Positions 58,048 through 64,000 of a DNA stretch of 64,000 nucleotides are shown one piece after another. The translations under genes were made by a program, and so were the position numbers. The stretch is from Rhodobacterales bacterium HKCCSP123 (GTDB lineage Bacteria > Pseudomonadota > Alphaproteobacteria > Rhodobacterales > Rhodobacteraceae): NCBI GenBank assembly GCA_015689745.1, contig WVSO01000001.1, forward strand, positions 50,001-114,000, in the 5' to 3' direction. The stretch's first letter is position 1. Each line of letters begins with the position of its first letter. A model generated the notes under the pieces. The model was not told the DNA's origin and did not search any database. It worked only from the letters and a program-made list of their open reading frames with translations.

Positions 58048-58893
58048 TTGCCCTGCACCAGCACAGTCGTTCGGCTTCGGGCCGCCCTTCCGGCGCTTTT
58101 TCTCGTCGTCCTGACGGCCTGTGGACCGGCTGCGCTGCCGCCCGGCGACAGCATCGTGGACGCGGACGAGGCACAGAACCGCGCCGTGCACCGGTTCAAC
58201 CTGTCGCTCGACCGCGCGCTGGTCGGCCCTGCGTCCGAGGGGTACGGCTCGGCCGTGCCGGAACCGGTGCGTCAGGGTGTCGGCAACTTCGCCTCGAACC
58301 TGGCGCAGCCATCCTACATCGTGAACAACCTCCTGCAGGTCCGTCTCGGGCAGGCCTCTCAGAACACGCTGCGATTCCTGGTGAACTCGACCATCGGTCT
58401 TGGCGGGCTCTTCGATCCGGCAACCGCCCTGGGCCTCGACTCGGAGGAGACCGACTTCGGCGAAACGCTGCATGTCTGGGGTGTGCCCGAAGGCGATTTC
58501 GTCATGCTGCCGGTCTTCGGCCCGTCAACGAGGCGGGACACCGTCGGGCTCGTGGTCGACATGGCGCTCAACCCTGTCCGCCACGCCGTACCGGAGACCT
58601 ACCGGCCCTACGTGACGGGGGTCGGGTTCCTCGACCGGTTCGGCGACCGATACGACAGCCGCGACATATTCGAGAGCGTGCTCTACGAAAGCAGCGACAG
58701 CTATGCGCAGCTGCGCTCGCTCTACCTGCAGAACCGCCGGTTCGAACTGCGCGGCCCGGGTCTGAGCTACGACACCGCCGGTGCAGGCGACGATGTTTAC
58801 GCCGACCCCTATGCGGATCCCTATTCCGATCCTTATACTGACCCCTCTGCAGATCCTTATTCAGACCCCTATATTGACCCCTATGCGCCTTGA
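58048..58893 (+). CDS. mlaA: MlaA (VacJ) outer-membrane lipid-asymmetry lipoprotein
   Basis: 281 residues. Lipobox LTAC with Cys25; then NRAVHRFNLSLDRAL, the MlaA core FASNLAQPSYIVNNLLQ, and VLPVFGPSTRRD and YDSRDIFESVLYESSDSYAQLRSLYLQNRR, typical of VacJ. The C-terminal 28 residues are a four-residue tandem repeat (YxDP). The start appears to be TTG, because no ATG precedes the lipobox in frame and GGGGAAG is 5 bases upstream. It removes phospholipids from the outer leaflet together with the Mla system. mlaC overlaps its end by 11 bases. Confidence 0.92.
   Translation: MPCTSTVVRLRAALPALFLVVLTACGPAALPPGDSIVDADEAQNRAVHRFNLSLDRALVGPASEGYGSAVPEPVRQGVGNFASNLAQPSYIVNNLLQVRLGQASQNTLRFLVNSTIGLGGLFDPATALGLDSEETDFGETLHVWGVPEGDFVMLPVFGPSTRRDTVGLVVDMALNPVRHAVPETYRPYVTGVGFLDRFGDRYDSRDIFESVLYESSDSYAQLRSLYLQNRRFELRGPGLSYDTAGAGDDVYADPYADPYSDPYTDPSADPYSDPYIDPYAP
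58798..58890 (+). repeat. 12-base tandem repeat coding for YxDP in MlaA
   Basis: Seven in-frame 12-base units (YADP, YADP, YSDP, YTDP, SADP, YSDP, YIDP), followed by YAP and the stop. The codons for Asp-Pro-Tyr vary between GACCCCTAT and GATCCTTAT, so the repeat is not freshly duplicated. Confidence 0.9.
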
Positions 58894-59494
58894 CATCCGA
58901 CCAACCCGCCGTGCCCTCCTGTCAACGATCCTTGCCGGCCTCGCGCTGCCGCTCTTGCCCCGCGCGGCGGCTGCGCTGACCACCGGCCAGGCCTCCGGCC
59001 TCGTCACCCAGGTCGCCGCCGAGATCACGCGGATCATCAACTCCGGGCAGTCCGAATCCGCCATGATCGGCGATTTCAACCGGCTCATGGGGCGCTACGC
59101 GGACATGCCCACGATCGCGCAGTCGGTGCTCGGCCCGCCCGCACGAACGGCCAGCCGGGCGCAGCTGTCGGCCTTCTCCGACGCGTTCCAGGCCTACATG
59201 GCGCGCAAGTACGGCCGCCGCTTCCGCGAGTTCATCGGCGGGACCGTCGCGGTGGAGGGCGCGCAGGACACCGGCCGCTATGTCGAGGTCATCTCGAACG
59301 TGCGCATCCCCGGCCGCGCGCCCTTCGAAGTGCGCTTCCGCGTCTGGGACCGCTCGGGCCGCCCGCTTTTCATCGACATGCTGATCGAGGGCGTCTCGCT
59401 CGTGATCTCGGAACGGTCGGAGGTGGGCTCGATCATGGACCGCAACGGCGGCTCGATCGACGCCACCATCCAGGCGCTTCGCGGCCTCGGCTGA
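58883..59494 (+). CDS. mlaC: MlaC-family periplasmic phospholipid-binding protein
   Basis: 203 residues. Signal with Arg pair (TRRALLSTILAGLALPLL, cut near RAAAA), then the MlaC/Tgt2 domain with FNRLMGRYADMPTIAQSVLG, FSDAFQAYMARKYGRRF and IDMLIEGVSLVISERSEVGSIM. It ferries phospholipids between outer and inner membranes. Start: ATG inside the last codons of mlaA (11-base overlap). An in-phase extension through the repeat is possible but would produce an odd leader, so it is rejected. Confidence 0.88.
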   Translation: MRLDIRPTRRALLSTILAGLALPLLPRAAAALTTGQASGLVTQVAAEITRIINSGQSESAMIGDFNRLMGRYADMPTIAQSVLGPPARTASRAQLSAFSDAFQAYMARKYGRRFREFIGGTVAVEGAQDTGRYVEVISNVRIPGRAPFEVRFRVWDRSGRPLFIDMLIEGVSLVISERSEVGSIMDRNGGSIDATIQALRGLG

Positions 59495-59548
59495 GCGGGG
59501 CGTCACACTTCCATTGCCCCGGCTTCGACCGGGGCTAGCTCTGGCCAC

Positions 59549-60115
59549 ATGACAGATCTTTCCCTCGACACCCGCACCGGCCTGCCCGAGGCGCTTCGCG
59601 TTCTCCTCGCCGATTACCCGCGCGACGGCTGGGCCGCGCATCCGCAGTTTCACGGCCTCGTCAGTTTCTGGCTGGAGCGGCACATGATGTTCCGTCAACT
59701 GATGGATCACATGACGCGGGAGACAGAGGCCTTTCTCGACGGCAACCGAGACCCCGCCGGTTTCGCGCAAGGGATCGGGCGCTATGGCGGCCTGTTCGTG
59801 AACCAGTTGCACGGCCACCACCAGATCGAGGATCACCACTATTTCCCGATCCTGCGCGACCGCGAGGCGCGGATCACCCGCGGCTTCGACCTGCTGGACA
59901 GCGATCACCACGCGCTCGACGGCATCCTTGCCCGCTTCGTGGACCAGGCGAACGGCGCGATCCGGGGTGCGTCGGGCCGGGACCCGAAGACCGCGGCAGG
60001 CGCGCTGCGCGATGGTCTGACCGGCCTCGAGCGCCTGATCGATCGCCACCTGACCGACGAGGAAGACCTGATCGTTCCGGTCATCCTGCGCGACGGGCCC
60101 GGCGGGCTGGGTTAG
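59549..60115 (+). CDS. Hemerythrin domain protein
   Basis: 188 residues, cytoplasmic. Contains the His and Glu residues of a di-iron four-helix bundle: HPQFHGLVSFWLERH, LHGHHQIEDHHYFP and LDSDHHALD, and HLTDEEDLIVP. Roles in the family include O2, NO or iron sensing and Fe-S repair. No operon partner is evident; the next gene is on the other strand after 3 bases. Confidence 0.88.
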   Translation: MTDLSLDTRTGLPEALRVLLADYPRDGWAAHPQFHGLVSFWLERHMMFRQLMDHMTRETEAFLDGNRDPAGFAQGIGRYGGLFVNQLHGHHQIEDHHYFPILRDREARITRGFDLLDSDHHALDGILARFVDQANGAIRGASGRDPKTAAGALRDGLTGLERLIDRHLTDEEDLIVPVILRDGPGGLG

Positions 60116-60118
60116 GGC

Positions 60119-60538
60119 CTAGATCTCCGCGCGACGCCAGAGCGGACCGACCGCAAGAGCCAGCACCGCGATGTTGAAGACCGCGTTGGAGGCATGCCCC
60201 GACAGGATCGAGCCGGTGCTGTCCACGGTGAACCACAGGAGGGCGCCGCCCACCACCGCACGGCGGACCGCTTCCGGTGCGGCATCGAAGGCCGCGCCGG
60301 ACAGGAGCCATACGGTCGCGGCCCATCCCCCGAGAAACCCCGCCATCAAGCCACAGAGGAACCGCGCCTCGGGCGAGGCGAGGCTGACCGTTCCATCCAG
60401 CGGCAGGCCCAGCAGGTCGATCACCCACTCGGCCGGGCCTGCCGTGGCGGGGATCGTCGCCAGCAGCAGGAAGGGCGCGAATCCGCCGATCACCAGGGCG
60501 CTGATGCGCAGCCAGCGTTTCTGGGTCTGAAGGGTCAT
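60119..60538 (-). CDS. Hypothetical membrane protein
   Basis: 139 residues with four hydrophobic segments (ISALVIGGFAPFLLLATI, FLCGLMAGFLGGWAATVWLL, VVGGALLWFTVDSTGS, NAVFNIAVLALAVG). Family not recognised. It diverges from the XRE regulator gene at 60653, which could control it. The start ATG is at MTLQTQKRWLR. Confidence 0.72.
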   Translation of the reverse strand: MTLQTQKRWLRISALVIGGFAPFLLLATIPATAGPAEWVIDLLGLPLDGTVSLASPEARFLCGLMAGFLGGWAATVWLLSGAAFDAAPEAVRRAVVGGALLWFTVDSTGSILSGHASNAVFNIAVLALAVGPLWRRAEI

Positions 60539-60652
60539 GTCCGGGTTTCCTTGTTCCGTGATCTTGCGGCCCCTCCTCGCCCGGCACAGGTCATCGTCGC
60601 AATTACCTTGGTGGTAAGCGACGCGGGCTTGCGGGCGTGCTAAGGCGAGGAC

Positions 60653-61399
60653 ATGACCCGGTTCGCCGATACGCTCCGTTTCTGGCGGCAGGCCCGCCGC
60701 CTGTCGCAGCTCGGCCTCGCGCTCGAGGCCGGGGTTTCGGCGCGGCACATCTCGTTCCTCGAAACCGGACGGGCACGCCCGAGCGCCGAGATGATCGGGC
60801 GTCTCGGCGCGGCGATGGCCCTGCCGCTCGATGCGCGCAACCAGATGCTGACGCGCGCGGGCTTTGCCGCCGCCTATGCATCACGCGACTGGAACGACGC
60901 CGAGATGGAGCCGATCCGGCAGGCTGTCGGCAGGATGCTGGCCAGCCATGCGCCCTTTCCGGGCCTCGCCGTCGATGCCGATTGGACGGTGCTGGGGCTG
61001 AACCCGGCGGCGGCCGCGCTGTTCGGTCAGCTCGGGCTTTCCGAAGGCGGCAGCTTTCTCGACCTGATGGTCTCCGACGCGCTGCCCGTGCTGGTCGAGA
61101 ACTGGCCGGAGGTCGCCCACCACACGGCCACGCGGCTCCGGCTTGAAAGCGCCGCCCGCGGCGGGGTGCCCCGCCTTGACGCCGCCGCCGCGCATCTTGC
61201 GCGGACGCCGCCACCCCGCGGCACGTCCACCGGCCCGGTGGTTCCGGTGAACCTGCGGCTGGGCGACACCCGGCTGTCGCTGTTCTCGACCCTCGCGCAG
61301 TTCGGCACCCCGGAAGACCTGTTGCTCGAGGACCTCCGGATCGAGCTGTTCTTTCCGATGGACGAGGCGACCGAGGCCGCGCTCATGGCGCTCGCCTGA
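60653..61399 (+). CDS. XRE-family regulator with MmyB-like ligand-binding domain
   Basis: 248 residues. N-terminal HTH (LRFWRQARRLSQLGLALEAGVSARHISFLETGRARPS) and a C-terminal MmyB-type PAS-like domain (about 95-245: MLASHAPFPGLAVDADWTVLGLNPAAAALFG). Such proteins bind fatty-acid-like or other small ligands. Divergent from the hypothetical membrane gene, its likely target. Confidence 0.91.
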   Translation: MTRFADTLRFWRQARRLSQLGLALEAGVSARHISFLETGRARPSAEMIGRLGAAMALPLDARNQMLTRAGFAAAYASRDWNDAEMEPIRQAVGRMLASHAPFPGLAVDADWTVLGLNPAAAALFGQLGLSEGGSFLDLMVSDALPVLVENWPEVAHHTATRLRLESAARGGVPRLDAAAAHLARTPPPRGTSTGPVVPVNLRLGDTRLSLFSTLAQFGTPEDLLLEDLRIELFFPMDEATEAALMALA

Positions 61400-61406
61400 C
61401 AAGAAG

Positions 61407-61429
61407 GCCCCCGGCATTCAACCGGGGGC
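61407..61429. terminator. Hairpin between XRE gene and the curli cluster
   Basis: GCCCCCGG cattcaa CCGGGGGC: 8-bp stem, 7-base loop, 7 bases after the XRE stop. Only weak T content follows on either strand. A second inverted repeat, GGGCGCCCG (61448-61456) with CGGGCGCCC (61484-61492), lies just beyond. Confidence 0.5.
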
Positions 61430-61512
61430 AGGTGCGGGAACGGGGTCGGGCGCCCGACCGGGTGGGGACCAGTGAAAATTGGCCGGGCGCCCGTTCCGGT
61501 CTTCGACGGGGA

Positions 61513-61911
61513 TCAGTCGAAGCCGAACTGGAAGGTCAGGCCTGCCTGGCCGTGACCGGTCTGGAGGACATTGGCGCGGGCGCCGTTGCCGAACTGGAAG
61601 ATACCGTGGGCCTGGCTGCGGCCGCGCTGATCGAGCGTCGCGGCATGGCCATTGCCCTCCTGGTGGATGACGCCGAGCGACCTGCCTCCGGCGACCTGCG
61701 CGATGGCCGCACCGTTGAACGAGCCGTCCTGGTGGACGAAGGCGCCACTCTCGACACCTCGCGCGATCTGGTAGAGGGCGAGGCCCGCGCGGATCGCCCG
61801 TGCCTCGTCGGCATTGGCGGCATTGACGGTCAGGCTCAGGCTGCCGCCGGCGGCTGCGGGAAGGGCGGTGGCGGCGACGAGGGCGGCGGTGAGAAGGGTC
61901 TTGCGGAACAT
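61513..61911 (-). CDS. Curlin-repeat protein, possible minor curlin (CsgB-like)
   Basis: 132 residues. Signal peptide (MFRKTLLTAALVAATALPAAA), a non-repeat N-terminal segment (about 22-58), then curlin-like repeats: HQDGSFNGAAIAQ, HQEGNGHAATLDQRGRSQAHGIFQFGNGARANVLQTGHGQAGLTF-type units with regularly spaced Gln, Gly and Asn. The repeats are less regular than in the upstream curlin; the order (major, csgH, minor) suggests a nucleator role, by inference. Confidence 0.78.
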   Translation of the reverse strand: MFRKTLLTAALVAATALPAAAGGSLSLTVNAANADEARAIRAGLALYQIARGVESGAFVHQDGSFNGAAIAQVAGGRSLGVIHQEGNGHAATLDQRGRSQAHGIFQFGNGARANVLQTGHGQAGLTFQFGFD

Positions 61912-61971
61912 GGCAGTGATCCTTTCGAGATACGGGGGGGCGAAGGGGTTCGGTGAGGGCGCGGTGCCCGG

Positions 61972-62343
61972 TCAGAGATCGACCGGGCAGCGATAGGTTC
62001 GGCCGGACACTTCGAGCGTCAGCTCGGCGTCGAGACCGCTCGCGGGTCCGTTGAGCGTCACCTGCCCCACGCGGGCCGGGATGCCGGGGGCCACGCGGAA
62101 CGGTCCGCCCTGGTTCATCAGGGTGCCGCGGCGTTCGACCCGAAGGCGGTACTCGCCGCTGAGCGCGGCGTTGCTCGTGACGACACCCTCAAGCGTGAGC
62201 ATCCCGCCACGGCCGGTGACGTCGACGGAACAGCTGAGCGGGCCCCTTTCGGGCGCACCCGACTGGTCGGCCAGTGCGGTGCATCCCAGCGCGAAGGCCG
62301 CGAGGCCGGTGGCGAGGGCGATCCTGGGGGCTGTGAAGAGCAT
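61972..62343 (-). CDS. csgH: CsgH, curli chaperone of alphaproteobacteria
   Basis: 123 residues. Signal (cut near TALA/DQ), then an immunoglobulin-like beta domain with LSCSVDVTGRGGMLTLEGVVTSN and TYRCPVDL: two Cys that could make a disulfide. In its family CsgH keeps curlin soluble in the periplasm, as CsgC does in enterics. Located between two curlin-repeat genes on the same strand. Confidence 0.85.
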   Translation of the reverse strand: MLFTAPRIALATGLAAFALGCTALADQSGAPERGPLSCSVDVTGRGGMLTLEGVVTSNAALSGEYRLRVERRGTLMNQGGPFRVAPGIPARVGQVTLNGPASGLDAELTLEVSGRTYRCPVDL

Positions 62344-62427
62344 CGGGGCATCCTTTCGGTAAGCGTTGGGGCCGGAGGCGGGCGGGAGGAGGGGGGACCC
62401 GCCCCCGGAGGGCGCGACCGGCGCCGG

Positions 62428-62865
62428 TCAGTTCTGGATGATCAGGGTCACGTTGCCGTTGCCCGAGGACCGGGCCGTCGCGGTGTTGCCGTTGCCGACC
62501 TGGATCACGCCGACGGCGTTGTTCGCGCCATGGGTGGAGATCTCGGCCGAGTTGTTCGCACCGAACTGCGCGACACCGTTCGCATTGTTCCAGCCGCGCT
62601 GGTTGGAAATGACGCGGTTGTGCCAGCCCGACTGGCCGATCGCGGTGGTGTTGAACGCGCCGTCGGTGGCCGAGATGGTGGTGTTGCCCCAGCCATCCTG
62701 GATGACGGAGGCACCATTGCAATAGCCGCTCTGCCCGATGGAGATTCCGTTCCCGCCGCCCCACTGCTCGGTGTAGGCGGTGTTGCAGGTGGCCAGTGCC
62801 GGCGCCGAAAGCGCGGTGACGAGGGCGAGGGAGGCGGCGGCGGTCTTCAGGATCGACATGGTCAT
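62428..62865 (-). CDS. Major curlin-like amyloid subunit (CsgA-like)
   Basis: 145 residues. Signal peptide (about 1-25), then five imperfect units of 21-22 residues such as AFNTTAIGQSGWHNRVIS, WNNANGVAQFGANNSAEIS and NNAVGVIQVGNGNTATA, with the Gln-x-Gly-x2-Asn spacing of curlin repeats. Two Cys (27 and 49) flank the first repeat, which is unusual for CsgA. AAGGACCACCAAG precedes the ATG; a second Met at position 3 is possible. The first gene of the cluster; it would be exported by CsgG, not seen here. Confidence 0.83.
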   Translation of the reverse strand: MTMSILKTAAASLALVTALSAPALATCNTAYTEQWGGGNGISIGQSGYCNGASVIQDGWGNTTISATDGAFNTTAIGQSGWHNRVISNQRGWNNANGVAQFGANNSAEISTHGANNAVGVIQVGNGNTATARSSGNGNVTLIIQN

Positions 62866-63240
62866 CTTGGTGGTCCTTCTTCCGGATGTCTTGCGTTGGG
62901 TTGCGTGTTCGCTGTGGTGTGCGGCCCGGGCTGGGCGGTGCGCCCCGTGAGCCGATGACCAGACCCTGGCCCCAGCCCCGGATGTCAGGCAATTTCACCG
63001 GAAAGAAAGGCGATGACGGCCGATTGCTATCGAATGACAGCGGTCCAAATATCTGATTTATTTTAATAATCGTGATTTCACGTAAAGTGGTCTTCCGACC
63101 ACGCGACTGGCCGATGACAGGGCCGTCAGCCCCCTGTCGCCCGATATCGGCCTGTCATCTCCGGGCAATGTGGGCTCGCGGCTGGCCATTGCCCCTGCCG
63201 AGCAGGCCCGCGTCGAGCGGATCCGCCCACCCGAATCGCG
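62866..63240. other. 375-base intergenic region upstream of the curli cluster
   Basis: No gene seen. The part near 63035-63090 is unusually A/T-rich for this genome (for example TTATTTTAATAATCG) and contains the inverted repeat CGTGA tt TCACG (63071-63082). It probably holds the promoter and operators of the curli operon on the minus strand; the neighbouring DUF2461 gene ends at its right border. Confidence 0.6.
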
Positions 63241-63909
63241 TCAGGTGCCGAAATGCGCCCCGAGACGCCGCCACACCGGCAGAAGGCCGGTCGCCGTCTG
63301 CACCATGCTCGGCAGAAGCCCGTGGTCTTCCCACCCATCCGGCAGGTGCGCGCGCAAGGCAAAGGACTTTCGCCTCAAGAGGTCGGCGTGGGGATGGTCG
63401 GCGTCGTAAGGCTGCGGCACACGCTTGAGGGGTGGCGCGCCCCAGTCGGCCAGCGCCGCTCCCACATCCGCCGCGGCGGCGTCGATCTCGTCGGTCAGCG
63501 CGTCGCCCTCCCGGGCGATCATCCCGCGATAGGTGGCGAGCGTGTCCTTCTCGAACCCGATCACACCCATGCCCATGACGCAGCCCTCGGGGGCGATTCC
63601 GAAGAACCACGCCGGGGCCGCATCCATGCCGGGACGCGACCACAGGATGTGCTGGTGGGTCTTGTAGGGCGTCTTGTCCTTCGAGAAGCGGACATCCCGA
63701 TGGATTCGGAAGAGCTTCGGACCATGCGGCTTGCCCGTCAGACGGGCGAGATCCTCGGCGAAGAGATCCGCCAGAAGCTCGCAGGGCTTGCGGATCTCTT
63801 CGACGTAAAGCGCCTTGTGCGCCTCGAAGAACGCCTTGGTGTTCGTCTCGCCCAGCCGGGCGAAAAACCCCTGCGCCGTGCGAACCATCTCGGTGAAGCC
63901 GTCGGACAT
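63241..63909 (-). CDS. DUF2461 family protein
   Basis: 222 residues, no signal. FFARLGETNTKAFFEAHKALYVEEIRKP, LFRIHRDVRFSKDKTPYKTHQH and the C-terminal KSFALRAHLPD match DUF2461, a widespread family without known function. It is followed (toward lower coordinates) by the curli upstream region and lies 37 bases from the end of the topoisomerase gene on the same strand. Confidence 0.88.
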   Translation of the reverse strand: MSDGFTEMVRTAQGFFARLGETNTKAFFEAHKALYVEEIRKPCELLADLFAEDLARLTGKPHGPKLFRIHRDVRFSKDKTPYKTHQHILWSRPGMDAAPAWFFGIAPEGCVMGMGVIGFEKDTLATYRGMIAREGDALTDEIDAAAADVGAALADWGAPPLKRVPQPYDADHPHADLLRRKSFALRAHLPDGWEDHGLLPSMVQTATGLLPVWRRLGAHFGT

Positions 63910-63946
63910 CAGCGCCCTTTCCTGCGGCCCGCGCCTTCGCCGCGCG

Positions 63947-64000
63947 TCAGAAGTCGAGGTTCTCGACGCTCAACGCGTTGGCCTGGATGAAGTCGCGCCG
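63947..64000 (-). CDS. gyrB: C-terminus of a type II topoisomerase B subunit, probably GyrB (partial)
   Basis: Only the last 17 residues (RRDFIQANALSVENLDF) and TGA are inside the window. RRxFIxxNAL-x2-NLD is the conserved end of GyrB and of ParE. GyrB is more likely by the ending, but ParE cannot be excluded from so little sequence. Confidence 0.7.
   Translation of the reverse strand, partial: RRDFIQANALSVENLDF

Noticed and set aside
58781..58882. N-terminal extension of MlaC through the repeat region
   Set aside because: It gives a Pro/Ile/Leu/Thr repeat that is only the +1 frame of the MlaA repeat; the internal ATG yields a normal signal peptide.

Overview
The window is a gene-dense, high-GC stretch of ordinary chromosome from an alphaproteobacterium, most likely a member of the Rhodobacteraceae (Roseobacter/Rhodobacter lineage). 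Four things support this: an RpoE-ChrR sigma/anti-sigma pair divergent from an FAD oxidoreductase-DUF1365-MFS-SDR operon, as in Rhodobacter sphaeroides; an alphaproteobacterial 41-residue L36; the CsgH-type curli chaperone; and short GC-rich intergenic spacers. I see no insertion sequence, prophage, CRISPR array or rRNA. There is one tRNA gene, tRNA-Val(GAC). Both ends cut genes: msrQ on the left and a topoisomerase B subunit (probably gyrB) on the right.

Layout. 1-4.7 kb: msrPQ methionine sulfoxide repair, an FMN-binding glutamate-synthase-like protein, two exported fasciclin proteins and a MAPEG protein. 4.8-11.3 kb: clpB, pyrF, an NfeD/SPFH membrane pair, a small winged-helix-like protein and a DinB polymerase with an N-terminal zinc ribbon. 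11.6-15.8 kb: an N-formylglutamate amidohydrolase, tRNA-Val, rpmJ, and a translationally coupled operon of an exported caspase-fold protein with peptidoglycan-binding domains, an exported JAMM-like DUF4329 protein and a RidA protein. 15.9-25.7 kb: one long minus-strand cluster with a complete Liv-type ABC importer, two acyl-CoA ligase-family enzymes at its ends, a cupin and two small membrane proteins. A hybrid histidine kinase and response regulator are divergent from it (25.9-28.6 kb).

28.6-32.3 kb: an M20-type amidohydrolase, a histidine phosphatase, a saccharopine-dehydrogenase-like protein and a DUF3775 protein. 32.4-37.9 kb: the RpoE stress module with two back-to-back sigma-E promoters; its ChrR lacks the two zinc-ligand cysteines known from R. 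sphaeroides. 38-43 kb: kbl-tdh threonine degradation, hmgA, an MBL-fold hydrolase and two small membrane proteins. 43-52 kb: yaaA, an AI-2E family permease, recQ, an orphan TRAP solute-binding protein, HAD phosphatase, rsmD, an FAD-dependent reductase and two tandem Prx5-type peroxiredoxins.

52-64 kb: a phhB/FemAB-like/GDPD/RidA operon, a type I secretion ABC/HlyD pair, MlaA-MlaC outer-membrane lipid genes, a hemerythrin, an XRE regulator, a curli-like cluster (two curlin-repeat proteins around csgH, no export genes in view), a DUF2461 protein and the end of gyrB. A recurring theme is oxidative and envelope stress: msrPQ, RpoE-ChrR, peroxiredoxins, yaaA, fasciclins and clpB.
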